20,759 nt of DNA from JAPLDA01 sp043783155 (GCA_043783155.1 JAYVZS010000134.1:1-20759); one strand, 5' to 3'; numbered from the stretch's first letter, positions 1-8,376 are shown. Notes: a model not told the origin generated them from the sequence alone. Numbers and translations are program-made.

Positions 1-96
1 AGATCCCGATACGCTTCGCTACCGGGATCAATTCGACTTAATCGTTTCAGTGCACCGCCTGCGGCGGTTTCTAAAACGATAGTCTCATTGATTTAA
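1..96. repeat. 96-bp terminal inverted repeat, left copy, with two hairpins
   Basis: Bases 1-96 are the exact reverse complement of 20664-20759; identity stops at base 97. Two foldback units are visible. The first (2-29) pairs GATCCCG with CGGGATC around an inner GC-TTC-GC tip, with one bulge and one mismatch, and looks like a REP element. The second (41-80) has an outer stem ATCGTTT/AAACGAT and an inner stem ACCGCC/GGCGGT closed by TGC. No ORF is associated. I infer a dispersed non-coding repeat at which a short-read assembly stopped. A true terminal repeat of a linear element is possible but unlikely, because the interior is ordinary chromosome. Confidence 0.9.
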
Positions 97-300
97 ACAG
101 TTTCTTAAACGCAAAGAACTTAAAGCAAAAATACAAAGTCCATAAAAAAAAATTCAAACAAGTAATTTTTCAAAAGAATTTTCAACATCCTTTAAGAAAG
201 ATTCTCCGATCTCCCATCTCGTCCTCGAAAATCTTTAAAGAAACTTTTCAAAATCATCTTTTACTCTACTGTCGGTTAAACAACCTGCATGGTTTATTAT
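97..300. other. AT-rich spacer upstream of uvrA with decayed repeat remnants
   Basis: No gene is seen here. Around 107-140 there are degenerate GCAAAGAA-like units, resembling decayed copies of short intergenic repeats. An imperfect inverted repeat joins CTTTAAGAAAGATT (about 191-204) with AATCTTTAAAG (about 230-240). This could be a weak hairpin or terminator for a gene beyond the contig edge. The stretch leads into the uvrA promoter. Confidence 0.4.
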
Positions 301-308
301 TAACTTTG
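301..308 (+). promoter_or_regulatory. Bacteroidetes-type -7 element for uvrA
   Basis: TAACTTTG matches the Bacteroidetes -7 consensus TAnnTTTG exactly. It lies 19 bp before the preferred ATG at 328, so the leader would be about 10-15 nt. I could not find a convincing -33 TTTG. The position argues against the in-frame TTG at 313 as start, because transcription should begin close to that codon. Confidence 0.6.
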
Positions 309-327
309 CAAATTGCATATTTTCACC

Positions 328-3291
328 ATGGTAAAGGTTGATCAGCTCGATTCAAAACAATTCATCATCATCAAGGGTGCCCGCGTGCACAACCTGAAAA
401 ATATTGACGTTGCCATTCCACGCAACAAATTTGTGGTGATCACAGGTTTATCCGGTTCTGGAAAATCATCACTTGCATTTGACACATTGTACGCGGAAGG
501 ACAACGGAGATATGTTGAAAGCCTCAGCTCGTATGCACGACAGTTTCTGGGCAGAATGGACAAACCGGATGTGGATTACATCAAAGGAATTTCTCCCGCT
601 GTTGCCATCGAACAAAAAGTAAATACACGCAACCCGCGCTCTACAGTCGGTACTTCAACGGAAATTTATGATTACCTGAAATTATTGTTCGCGAGAATCG
701 GGAAAACTTATTCACCTGTTTCAGGACTTCCTGTGAAACGACATACCGTTGATGATGTCGTGAAATATCTTTTTTCGCTTCCTGAAAATACCCGTTGCAT
801 CCTTTTCGCCCCGCTTCAAATTCATCCTGAACGCAACATAGAAGAAGAGTTAAAAGTGCTGATGCAAAAAGGATTCGTTCGTGTGTTGCTGATGGATGAA
901 GTAAAAAAAATTGAAGACCTTCTTTCGGATGATCACCAGGAAACATTGCATCAACTGAATGAATCGCTGGGATATTCCGTTAAGCAAACTGCTAAAAAGA
1001 AAAAATCAAAAATCGGAGAAGAAAAAAATTCATCTTCAAAGCAACTCATCAACGTGGTGATTGACAGGTTCAGCATTCAAAAGGATGATGAAAGCAGTCA
1101 GTTTCGTGCGGCTGATTCCATTCAAACAGCTTTCTTCGAAGGCAATGGAGAATGTTCCGTTCTTATTGAAAAAGAAAACGGAGAAAAAACAAGAACATCT
1201 TTTTCGAACCGCTTCGAGTTGGATGGAATAATTTTCGAAGAACCAACTACCCATTTATTCAGTTTCAATAACCCTTACGGAGCATGCAAAACATGCGAAG
1301 GTTTTGGTTCAGTGATTGGCATTGACGAAGATCTTGTAATTCCTGATAAAAGTCTTTCCGTGTACGAAGGAGCCATTGTTTGCTGGCGCGGCGATAAGAT
1401 GAAAGAATGGAACGATAAACTTATCAAGGTATCGTACAAATTTGATTTTCCTGTTCACCGTCCATATTATGATTTAACTTCGGATGAAAAAAATCTGTTG
1501 TGGACAGGCAATCAATTTTTTGACGGACTGAATCATTTTTTCAAGTACATTGAAACGCAGGCATACAAGATTCAATACAGGGTTATGCTTTCCCGCTACC
1601 GTGGGAAAACAATTTGTCCTGAATGCAAAGGAACGCGTTTGAGAAAAGATGCGACGTATGTAAAAATAAATTCGAATTCAATTACAGATGTGGTGCTGAT
1701 GCCTGTGAGCGACTCTCTTGTATTTTTCAAAAGTCTCATTCCGAATCTTTCTCCGAAATCAAAAGAAAAAAATTTACTGACTGCCCACGAATACGAAATT
1801 GCTAAAAGATTGCTGATTGAAATCACCAGCCGTTTTCAATTTCTTAGTGATGTAGGACTCGGTTATCTCACGTTGAATCGTTTGTCGAATTCATTGTCGG
1901 GAGGGGAATCACAACGCATCAACCTTGCAACATCGCTTGGCAGCAGCCTGGTCGGTTCGATGTATATTCTGGATGAACCCAGTATCGGGCTTCATCCGCG
2001 CGATACCGAACGACTGATCAAAGTTTTATTTTCGCTTCGTGATCTTGGTAACACAGTAATCGTTGTTGAACACGATGAAGAAATCATGCGGGCATCTGAT
2101 GAGTTGATTGATATTGGTCCGGAAGCCGGACAACATGGAGGAGAATTGATGTACCAGGGAAACTTCAGCGACATTTTAAAAAGCAAAGAAAGTTTCACCG
2201 GCCGCTATCTCAGCGGTAAAGAAAGTATATCCATTCCCTACAAGAGACGGCAGGCAAATGGCTTCATTGACATTGAAGGGGCGAGAGAAAATAATCTGAA
2301 AAACCTGAACGTAAAATTTCCGCTTGGTGTGCTTACAGTTGTAACAGGAGTAAGTGGTTCAGGAAAAACTTCGCTGATAAAAAAAGTCTTGTATCCTTCG
2401 TTGAAAAAAATTCACGGCGGCTACGGCGAGCAAAGCGGATTGTTTGATAAGATCACCGGCGATTACAATAAAATTAATTCGGTTGAATTTGTTGATCAGA
2501 ACCCGATTGGCAAATCATCAAGATCGAATCCTGTTACCTACATCAAAGCATACGACGAGATCAGGGGTATGTATTCCGATCTTCCGTTGTCGCGCGGGCG
2601 TAAATACAAGCCGGCTCATTTTTCTTTTAACGTGGAAGGCGGCCGATGCGAACTCTGCGAAGGAGAAGGAGAAGTAACGATTGAAATGCAATTCATGGCC
2701 GACATTCATCTTGTTTGTGAAGAGTGCCATGGCAAACGATTCAAGCGGGAAATTCTGGATGTTGAGTACAAAGGGAAAAACATCGCAGATATTTTGGACA
2801 TGACAGTGGATGAAGCCATTGAATTCTTTTCTTCTCCCATTAAATCATTCGGCGGTGATCATAAAATCGCCGCTAAGCTGAAACCCTTACAGGACGTAGG
2901 GTTGGGGTATGTTCATCTCGGACAATCAAGTTCTACGTTGAGCGGCGGTGAAGCGCAGCGAATCAAACTCGCTTCTTTTCTCGGCAAAGGAAATCAACAT
3001 GAACATACACTGTTTATTTTTGATGAACCGACAACAGGTTTGCATTTTCATGACATTAAAAAACTTTTGAAATCGTTTGATGCATTAATTGAACAAGGCA
3101 ATAGCATCATTGTGATTGAACACAATCCCGATGTCATCAAATGCGCCGACTGGATCATTGATCTCGGACCGGAAGGTGGTGCAGCCGGCGGCAACATCGT
3201 CTTCGAAGGAACACCAGACGATCTTGTGAACTGCAAAGAATCGTATACAGGAAAATTTTTGAAAGAAAAAATTAAGATGGTAGGAATCTGA
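328..3291 (+). CDS. uvrA: UvrA, excinuclease ABC subunit A (DNA damage recognition ATPase)
   Basis: UvrA is the damage-sensing ATPase of nucleotide excision repair. As a dimer it loads UvrB on distorted DNA in the cytoplasm. The protein has the usual two ABC modules. Module 1 has Walker A GLSGSGKS (40-47), signature LSGGESQR (523-530) and a DEP Walker B end (549-551). Module 2 has GVSGSGKT (674-681), LSGGEAQR (871-878) and DEP (899-901). Zinc-finger pairs are present (C320/C323 with C430/C433; C774/C777 with C797/C800). At 987 residues it is slightly longer than the about 940 of E. coli UvrA; a Lys-rich stretch near 222-238 in the UvrB-binding/insertion region accounts for part of this. I chose ATG 328 over the in-frame TTG at 313 because the -7 element sits just upstream. 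The gene is monocistronic here and ends 4 bp from the convergent hydroxylase gene. A UvrA paralogue elsewhere in the genome is possible. Confidence 0.96.
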   Translation: MVKVDQLDSKQFIIIKGARVHNLKNIDVAIPRNKFVVITGLSGSGKSSLAFDTLYAEGQRRYVESLSSYARQFLGRMDKPDVDYIKGISPAVAIEQKVNTRNPRSTVGTSTEIYDYLKLLFARIGKTYSPVSGLPVKRHTVDDVVKYLFSLPENTRCILFAPLQIHPERNIEEELKVLMQKGFVRVLLMDEVKKIEDLLSDDHQETLHQLNESLGYSVKQTAKKKKSKIGEEKNSSSKQLINVVIDRFSIQKDDESSQFRAADSIQTAFFEGNGECSVLIEKENGEKTRTSFSNRFELDGIIFEEPTTHLFSFNNPYGACKTCEGFGSVIGIDEDLVIPDKSLSVYEGAIVCWRGDKMKEWNDKLIKVSYKFDFPVHRPYYDLTSDEKNLLWTGNQFFDGLNHFFKYIETQAYKIQYRVMLSRYRGKTICPECKGTRLRKDATYVKINSNSITDVVLMPVSDSLVFFKSLIPNLSPKSKEKNLLTAHEYEIAKRLLIEITSRFQFLSDVGLGYLTLNRLSNSLSGGESQRINLATSLGSSLVGSMYILDEPSIGLHPRDTERLIKVLFSLRDLGNTVIVVEHDEEIMRASDELIDIGPEAGQHGGELMYQGNFSDILKSKESFTGRYLSGKESISIPYKRRQANGFIDIEGARENNLKNLNVKFPLGVLTVVTGVSGSGKTSLIKKVLYPSLKKIHGGYGEQSGLFDKITGDYNKINSVEFVDQNPIGKSSRSNPVTYIKAYDEIRGMYSDLPLSRGRKYKPAHFSFNVEGGRCELCEGEGEVTIEMQFMADIHLVCEECHGKRFKREILDVEYKGKNIADILDMTVDEAIEFFSSPIKSFGGDHKIAAKLKPLQDVGLGYVHLGQSSSTLSGGEAQRIKLASFLGKGNQHEHTLFIFDEPTTGLHFHDIKKLLKSFDALIEQGNSIIVIEHNPDVIKCADWIIDLGPEGGAAGGNIVFEGTPDDLVNCKESYTGKFLKEKIKMVGI

Positions 3292-3295
3292 TTTT

Positions 3296-4351
3296 TCAAT
3301 GATGAGAAATAAGAATATTCTCATCTTTCAAACTTTTCTCATACTCCTTCAGCCTCTTATTCACCACCCTAAACCAAATCGGTGGAATCAATGCCATGTA
3401 GATTGCAGATGCATATCCGCCTGGCAGCACAGGACTTCGCTCGTATGTTTGCAATTCATGGAAAGGCTTTGAGGCATAATAATGATGATCGCTGTGACGG
3501 CTCAGGTCAATCAGAAAAAAACGCGAGATCACTTTATCGGTTTGCCAGCTGATGGTTTCATTCACCCGTTCATTTTCATTTCTTGACAAACCATAATGCT
3601 CGATGTAGTTCGTGTATTCAAGAAGAAAGTTCGCCACTATGCATTGCAACAGGTAAACCAGCAAGCCATATTTCCCGACAAAATAAAAAACAACGACACA
3701 AAAAATAAATTGAAGAATAACGGAAGAAAATACATAGTTATTCATGTTCCAGACTGACTTGTTTTCCTTTTTCAAACTCTCCTTCTCCAGTTTCCACGCA
3801 TCACGAATTTGTCCGGCGGTAGTTCGCAGATAAAACGCAGGCAACGATTCTCCGAAACGTGCAGTGGCAGGATCTTTCGCAGTACCCACCCATTTGTGAT
3901 GAACTTTTAAGTGTTCGACAAAAAAATAAACATTGCCAGCCGTGAACAGCAAAAACTTTCCAAGCCATTGCCACATTGTATTCTTCCGGTGAATCATTTC
4001 ATGAGCGATTACAATTGAAGAAGTACCGGAATGAACACCGACAGACAGAGCAGCTCCGAAATATTGCCATCCGGCCATCCTGTTTTCGTGAATGGAAATA
4101 TACAACGTCACAAAGGCGATGACCTGCATAAATACATGGAGGATCAGGATAGAATCCGGAATAAAATCAGAGTCATCTGTTTCATTGTGCTTGTCTTCCG
4201 GAAAAAACCATTCGATGAAAGCCAATATGCCAATTGAAAAAACAAAATTGGTCAGTACCCACCAGCCACCGGCAAGATTTCCTGATACTACACACAACCC
4301 GGGAAGCAAGCTCCAGAAGTATTTGTAGTTCCTGTGATACGCTCTGTTCAT
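3296..4351 (-). CDS. AlkB-like membrane di-iron hydroxylase (alkane 1-monooxygenase family)
   Basis: This is an integral membrane non-haem di-iron monooxygenase of the AlkB/XylM branch of the fatty acid desaturase superfamily. Known members hydroxylate terminal methyl groups of alkanes or related chains, using electrons from rubredoxin. Visible motifs in order are HEMIH (117-121), EHLKVHH (146-152), the AlkB-specific NYIEHYG (248-254), RHSDHH (285-290) and LQTYERSPVLPGGY (300-313). Hydrophobic segments lie near 12-48, 65-85, 95-115 and 205-245. At 351 residues it is shorter than classical AlkB (about 400). The open frame extends to a TTG at 4366, but ATG 4351 gives a normal start. No rubredoxin, rubredoxin reductase or regulator is nearby, so the substrate is not indicated by context; alkanes, fatty acids or other hydrocarbon chains are all possible. 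It converges on uvrA with 4 bp between stop codons and no visible terminator. Confidence 0.88.
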   Translation of the reverse strand: MNRAYHRNYKYFWSLLPGLCVVSGNLAGGWWVLTNFVFSIGILAFIEWFFPEDKHNETDDSDFIPDSILILHVFMQVIAFVTLYISIHENRMAGWQYFGAALSVGVHSGTSSIVIAHEMIHRKNTMWQWLGKFLLFTAGNVYFFVEHLKVHHKWVGTAKDPATARFGESLPAFYLRTTAGQIRDAWKLEKESLKKENKSVWNMNNYVFSSVILQFIFCVVVFYFVGKYGLLVYLLQCIVANFLLEYTNYIEHYGLSRNENERVNETISWQTDKVISRFFLIDLSRHSDHHYYASKPFHELQTYERSPVLPGGYASAIYMALIPPIWFRVVNKRLKEYEKSLKDENILISHH

Positions 4352-4416
4352 ATAAATCCTGATCAATCAAAATTAATATTAATTATTCATTCGGATTTTA
4401 CCAGCCAAAAATTATT

Positions 4417-4525
4417 TCTCAAAGAGTGGGCGGAGGAGCAGAGAAAACAGAGAAATAAAAGAAGAAGTTGTTCCTTTAAAATACGCGCTCAGCGAACTCT
4501 GCTCCTTTGCGCCCTCTGAGTGAAA
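4417..4525. repeat. Decayed dispersed hairpin repeat (CTCTGCTCCT arms)
   Basis: AGGAGCAGAG at 4434-4443 pairs perfectly with CTCTGCTCCT at 4497-4506. The stem continues outward, with mismatches, through GGGCG (4428-4432) against CGCCC, and CTCAAAGAG-like against CTCTGAG. The loop contains degenerate CAGAGAAA units and CTCAGCGAA. The composition resembles the CTCTGCG/TTTGCG-type intergenic repeats common in Bacteroidetes genomes, here degraded. There is no coding potential. It could act as a transcription barrier between the divergent genes, but that is inference. Confidence 0.55.
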
Positions 4526-4618
4526 CATCTGTTCATCATCAAAGAATTACCCGATAAAGAATAGAAAAGAAAACAACTCAGAATCTCCAAAAATCACAAT
4601 TTATCTTCATCAAAATCG

Positions 4619-4651
4619 TTGACAAACTTCTGAAAGAATAATTTACCTTTA
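4619..4651 (+). promoter_or_regulatory. Candidate promoter for the 4671-8376 cluster
   Basis: TTGAC at 4619-4623 and TACCTTTA at 4644-4651 resemble the Bacteroidetes -33 and -7 (TAnnTTTG) elements, with one mismatch in the -7 box and a spacer slightly longer than usual. Transcription would start about 12-15 nt before the ATG at 4671. Confidence 0.4.
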
Positions 4652-4670
4652 ACGCCATAAAATCAAAAAC

Positions 4671-5330
4671 ATGAAAAGACATTTCCTGTCTATCTTATTT
4701 TTATCGTTGATTGGTTTGCAGTGTATCGGGCAGACGTTACATAAGAACGACCTTGTCCAGTTTTCAGGGGTGGTAGTGACGGGCGACAGCCTTCAACCTG
4801 TTCCGTTTTCCAGTATCATGATCAAGAGCACCTTTCGCGGAACGGTGAGCGACTACTTCGGCTTCTTTTCATTTGTTGCACGCATGCGTGATACGGTTGA
4901 GTTTTCCGCCATTGGTTTTAAGAAAGCAACATTTGTTATTCCTGATACTTTAACTGATAACCGTTGTTCACTCATACAAATTCTCAGGCAAGACACCATC
5001 CTTCTGAAAGATGTCGTTATTTATCCTTGGCCGACCAAGGAACAATTTAAGGAGGCATTCCTCGCCCTTCATCTTCATGATGATGACATGGAACGCGCGA
5101 AGAGAAACCTGGATCCCGGAACCATGAGTGTGATTGCTGAGGCTCTGCCGATGGATGGGAGCATGAATTTCAGGAACCAGATGCTTCAACAAACATCGCA
5201 TTTGTATTACGCCGGACAAGCAACGCCTAACAACCTTCTCAACCCGATTGCATGGGCAAAATTTATCCAGGCATGGCAGAACGGAGCATTCAAGAAAAAA
5301 ACGGACAAGAAGTACAACGACGGGCAGTAG
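4671..5330 (+). CDS. Exported CarboxypepD_reg-like domain protein
   Basis: A 219-residue exported protein. Residues 1-20 form a Sec signal peptide (basic MKRH, then a hydrophobic core, with cleavage likely before Q21). Residues about 30-115 read as a carboxypeptidase-regulatory-like beta-sandwich (FSGVVVTGDSLQPVPFSSI, then GTVSDYFGFFSF, then VEFSAIGFKKATFVI), the module that also starts many TonB-dependent receptors. The remainder (about 120-219) is hydrophilic and I do not recognise it. C18 does not sit in a good lipobox, so a lipoprotein is unlikely. The gene lies 31 bp upstream of the TonB receptor gene and is probably cotranscribed with it, suggesting a periplasmic partner of that receptor. 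The exact function is unknown. It ends in TAG, and reading through would run into the next gene, so TAG is a genuine stop codon in this genome. Confidence 0.8.
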   Translation: MKRHFLSILFLSLIGLQCIGQTLHKNDLVQFSGVVVTGDSLQPVPFSSIMIKSTFRGTVSDYFGFFSFVARMRDTVEFSAIGFKKATFVIPDTLTDNRCSLIQILRQDTILLKDVVIYPWPTKEQFKEAFLALHLHDDDMERAKRNLDPGTMSVIAEALPMDGSMNFRNQMLQQTSHLYYAGQATPNNLLNPIAWAKFIQAWQNGAFKKKTDKKYNDGQ

Positions 5331-5361
5331 ATAAATTTAAATTCTAAATTCATTTTAAGGA

Positions 5362-7875
5362 ATGCTTTTATTGCGAAGGATCATTTTTCTACTGTTACTT
5401 TTCATTTTGTCACAGCACGTCTACTCACAAACAGCAACCATTTCAGGAACTGTCCTTGATTCGCTTCGAAAACCCTTGTATGGCGTGAGTGTTGCTGTTT
5501 TCGGACAACCTTTTGCAACCACTACAACCGACCAGGGGAAATACTCACTCACCATTCCGGCAAGTCAGAATCTGAAAATTATTTTTTCATTCACAGGCCT
5601 GCATGCTGATTCTATGAACGTGAATCTTTCATCAGGAGAAAAAAAAGAAATCAATAAAACATTACGTGAACGAATCACGGAAATTCATGAAGTGAAGATT
5701 GAAGATCAGTCGTTGAAATCAACCAACATCACGAGGATCAACCCCAAAATTGTATCCGTGATTCCGACGCCAAACCAAAGTGTTGAAGACTTGCTGAAAA
5801 CTCTTCCCGGTGTAAGTTCCGCGAATGAATTAAGTTCTACCTACTCTGTACGTGGAGGCAACTACGATGAAAACCTCGTGTATGTAAACGATGTGGAAGT
5901 ATATCGTCCGTTCCTGGTGCGCTCGGGACAACAGGAAGGATTGAGCTTTATTAATCCTGACATGGTTTCTTCCATCAGTTTTTCTGCCGGTGGTTTTGAT
6001 GCTATTTACGGAGATAAAATGTCGTCGGTACTTGATATCAAATACCGAAAACCAAAAACATTCGGCGGTGCGGTAAGTGCGAGCTTACTGGGTGAATCGC
6101 TTGAGCTGGAAGGAGTGAGTAAAAATAATAAGTTCAGTTTCATCGGAGGCGTTCGTCAGAAATCAAATCAATACCTGTTGAATACATTTCAGACAACAGG
6201 CGAATACAAACCGTCGTTCACCGACGTACAATTCCTCGGAACGTTTGATGCCAATAAAAAATTAGAGTTTGAAGTTTTCGGAAACTACTCGCGCAACCGG
6301 TACAATCTCATTCCGCAAAGTCGTGAAACAGATTTCGGAACACTAAATGACGCGAAACGTTTCACTGTATTTTTTGAAGGACAGGAATTGGATCGCTATG
6401 ATGCTTTTACAGGAGCGCTGTCTGCTACGTATCATCCGAAAGACAAATTAAAACTGAAACTCATCACATCGGCTTTCACTACTTCGGAAGAAGAAAACTT
6501 CGACATCCTCGGACAATATTACCTGGATCAGCTGGAAACTGATTTTGCGAAATCGAATTTCGGTGATGTAGCATTCAATCTCGGAGTTGGTTCATTCCTG
6601 AATCATGCGCGAAATAAATTGGACGCAAATGTTTATAGCGTGGAACACAAAGGAGATTTAATCAGCGAGAAAACATTGTTGCAGTGGGGAGTGAAAGCTC
6701 AGCACGAACAGATCGATGACAAGCTGAATGAATGGTATTACAACGATTCATCCGGATTCTCCATTCCGTCAACACGCGATACCATCAATCCGCAGATTTC
6801 ACTGAATGATGTTGTGAATTCGAAAGTCTCGCTGTCGAGTAACAGGTATAGCGGATATATTCAGAACACCTGGCAGATCAGTGATACGTCAAAAATTATT
6901 CTCACCACAGGAGTACGGGCAAACTACTGGGATCTAAACAGGCAATTAGTTATTAGCCCCCGCGCCTCTATCACCTACAGACCTCGTAAGAAAAAGAACA
7001 TGACTTATCGGGCAGCAGCGGGGTACTATTACCAGCCGCCATTTTACAGGGAACTTCGCAACCTCGACGGAGAAATAAATAAAAATTTAAAAGCTCAGCA
7101 GTCCATTCACTTTGTGCTTGGAAATGATTATACTTTTCTTGCGCTGGGAAGAGAATTCAAGCTGACGACTGAAATTTTTTACAAAGTGTTGAATGATCTT
7201 GTTCCTTATAAAGTTGATAACCTCCGTCTTCGGTATTTAGGAGAGAACAGTGCGAAAGGATTTGCACGCGGCATCGACTTCCGTCTGTTCGGTGAATTTG
7301 TTCCCGGGCTTGAATCATGGGCCAGTGTTTCCATTCTTGAAACGCAGGAAGACATCAGCAATGATTTTTATTATATCAAGTTGAATCAGTTTGGAGACAC
7401 CATCATCCCCGGCTATACAGCTGATCAGAAAGCAACAGATAGTATTCGAGTGGAGCCGGGTTACATTCCGCGCCCGGCTGATCAGCGAGTGAACTTCGGA
7501 TTGTTCTTTCAGGATTATCTTCCGAAATTTCCAACCTATAAAATGCAACTGAGTTTGCTTTTCGGAACGGGATTGCCTTTCGGTCAACCCGGAAAAGACC
7601 GTTACAAAGATGTGTTGCGAACGCCACCTTACAAACGTGTCGACATTGGTTTCTCAAAACAGGTAATCGGGGAAGGAGTCAAACATCCTCCTCACAGTAA
7701 GTTTCTTAGAAAGTTTGAATCCATCTGGATCAGTCTTGAAGTATTTAATCTTTTACAGGTAAGCAATATTTCTTCATACATTTGGGTTACCGACGTCAGC
7801 AACGCGCGTCAGTATGCGGTGCCGAATTATCTAACGGGAAGGCAGCTGAACCTGAGGATTAATATGAAGTTTTAA
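5362..7875 (+). CDS. TonB-dependent outer-membrane receptor with N-terminal CarboxypepD_reg domain
   Basis: An outer-membrane beta-barrel transporter that takes up a bound ligand using TonB-ExbB-ExbD energy. The 837 residues divide into a signal peptide (1-22, cleavage likely after YS, before Q23), a carboxypeptidase-regulatory-like domain (24-110: ISGTVLDSLRKPLYGVSVAV, TTTTDQGKYSLTIP), a plug domain (about 125-230, with YSVRGGNYDENLVYVNDVEV and IYGDKMSSVLDI), then the barrel. The C-terminus is INMKF, with the terminal Phe expected for BAM-inserted barrels. It lacks neighbouring susD-type genes and is shorter than SusC proteins (about 1000 residues), so it is better described as a non-Sus TonB receptor. 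The ligand is not indicated. It is preceded at 31 bp by a small exported protein with the same N-terminal module and followed at 39 bp by another exported protein, an apparent three-gene unit. AAGG lies just before the ATG. Confidence 0.93.
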   Translation: MLLLRRIIFLLLLFILSQHVYSQTATISGTVLDSLRKPLYGVSVAVFGQPFATTTTDQGKYSLTIPASQNLKIIFSFTGLHADSMNVNLSSGEKKEINKTLRERITEIHEVKIEDQSLKSTNITRINPKIVSVIPTPNQSVEDLLKTLPGVSSANELSSTYSVRGGNYDENLVYVNDVEVYRPFLVRSGQQEGLSFINPDMVSSISFSAGGFDAIYGDKMSSVLDIKYRKPKTFGGAVSASLLGESLELEGVSKNNKFSFIGGVRQKSNQYLLNTFQTTGEYKPSFTDVQFLGTFDANKKLEFEVFGNYSRNRYNLIPQSRETDFGTLNDAKRFTVFFEGQELDRYDAFTGALSATYHPKDKLKLKLITSAFTTSEEENFDILGQYYLDQLETDFAKSNFGDVAFNLGVGSFLNHARNKLDANVYSVEHKGDLISEKTLLQWGVKAQHEQIDDKLNEWYYNDSSGFSIPSTRDTINPQISLNDVVNSKVSLSSNRYSGYIQNTWQISDTSKIILTTGVRANYWDLNRQLVISPRASITYRPRKKKNMTYRAAAGYYYQPPFYRELRNLDGEINKNLKAQQSIHFVLGNDYTFLALGREFKLTTEIFYKVLNDLVPYKVDNLRLRYLGENSAKGFARGIDFRLFGEFVPGLESWASVSILETQEDISNDFYYIKLNQFGDTIIPGYTADQKATDSIRVEPGYIPRPADQRVNFGLFFQDYLPKFPTYKMQLSLLFGTGLPFGQPGKDRYKDVLRTPPYKRVDIGFSKQVIGEGVKHPPHSKFLRKFESIWISLEVFNLLQVSNISSYIWVTDVSNARQYAVPNYLTGRQLNLRINMKF

Positions 7876-7880
7876 GATTA

Positions 7881-7981
7881 AGAAAGAAGTAATAATGAAT
7901 AAGTAATAAAAAGGATGGAAGAGTATCGATCGAATAATTATTCACGCACTGGTTTATTCCTTATTCCTTATTCCTTATTCC
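7881..7981. repeat. Period-7 tandem repeats forming an imperfect inverted pair
   Basis: At 7881-7908 the sequence runs in 7-bp steps: AGAAAGA, AGTAATA, ATGAATA, AGTAATA. At 7954-7981 there are four perfect tandem copies of TTATTCC, whose complement rotates to AGGAATA. The two arrays are thus similar units in opposite orientation around a spacer of about 45 bp. The second array lies inside the reading frame that starts at 7915. Seven is not a multiple of three, so any gain or loss of a unit would shift that frame. Confidence 0.75.
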
Positions 7982-8376
7982 TTTCACGAAAGATCATTGT
8001 CACAATCACACTCCTACTCCTCTCGCAAGCCTCCTTCTCTCAACAGCTCACCTTCTGCGAAAGTGTTGATGCTAAAGGAAATCCTGCGAGCCCGAGTAAA
8101 TCATTTGTGATCCCCGCCAACGGCGGATTTTTAGAGGCGCTGGTAAACCTGCCTAAACAAGTGGAATCAAATTATGTCACCTATGATATTTTCCAGGTGA
8201 ATGATGAGAAGAAAGAAATTTTCGAAAGTACCATCAAACAAAATGTGCAGCGAGAGTTTACCTGGTTCTCAAAGAAAATTACTTTTCATAAAACAGGAGC
8301 ATACAATGTTTATGTGTATGATGAAAAAGATCGATTGCTTTGTGTGGGACGGGTGATGATAAAAATTCAGAAGTAA
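7915..8376 (+). CDS. Small exported protein of unknown function
   Basis: A 153-residue frame that I do not recognise. The part that looks like an authentic protein begins at about residue 25, with a signal peptide core (RKIIVTITLLLLSQASFS, then QQ). A 105-residue periplasmic or secreted domain follows, containing CESVDAKGNPASPSKSFVIP, two beta-rich stretches and a C-terminal YNVYVYDEKDRLLCVGRVMI. The first 24 residues are encoded by the period-7 repeats and have no sense as a signal peptide n-region. No ATG exists near the hydrophobic core. Either ATG 7915 is used (AAAAAGG lies immediately upstream) or a non-ATG codon near 7985 initiates. It is the third gene of the TonB-receptor cluster, 39 bp behind the receptor, so a role at the envelope is likely, but that is inference. 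The start coordinate is the weakest part of this call. Confidence 0.65.
   Translation: MEEYRSNNYSRTGLFLIPYSLFLSRKIIVTITLLLLSQASFSQQLTFCESVDAKGNPASPSKSFVIPANGGFLEALVNLPKQVESNYVTYDIFQVNDEKKEIFESTIKQNVQREFTWFSKKITFHKTGAYNVYVYDEKDRLLCVGRVMIKIQK

Larger units (their letters stand above)
4352..4670. other. Divergent intergenic region with a decayed hairpin repeat
   Basis: This 319-bp gap separates the divergent AlkB-like and CarboxypepD_reg genes. I see no coding sequence in it. It holds a hairpin repeat (listed separately) and a candidate promoter close to the downstream gene. The rest is AT-rich without recognisable structure. Confidence 0.6.

Noticed and set aside
313..327. TTG 313 as the uvrA start
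   Set aside because: The -7 box at 301-308 would put the transcription start at or after this codon, and ATG 328 gives the expected N-terminus.
7954..7981. A CRISPR array or miniature repeat-spacer array
   Set aside because: The units are contiguous 7-bp copies without spacers, and no cas gene is present.
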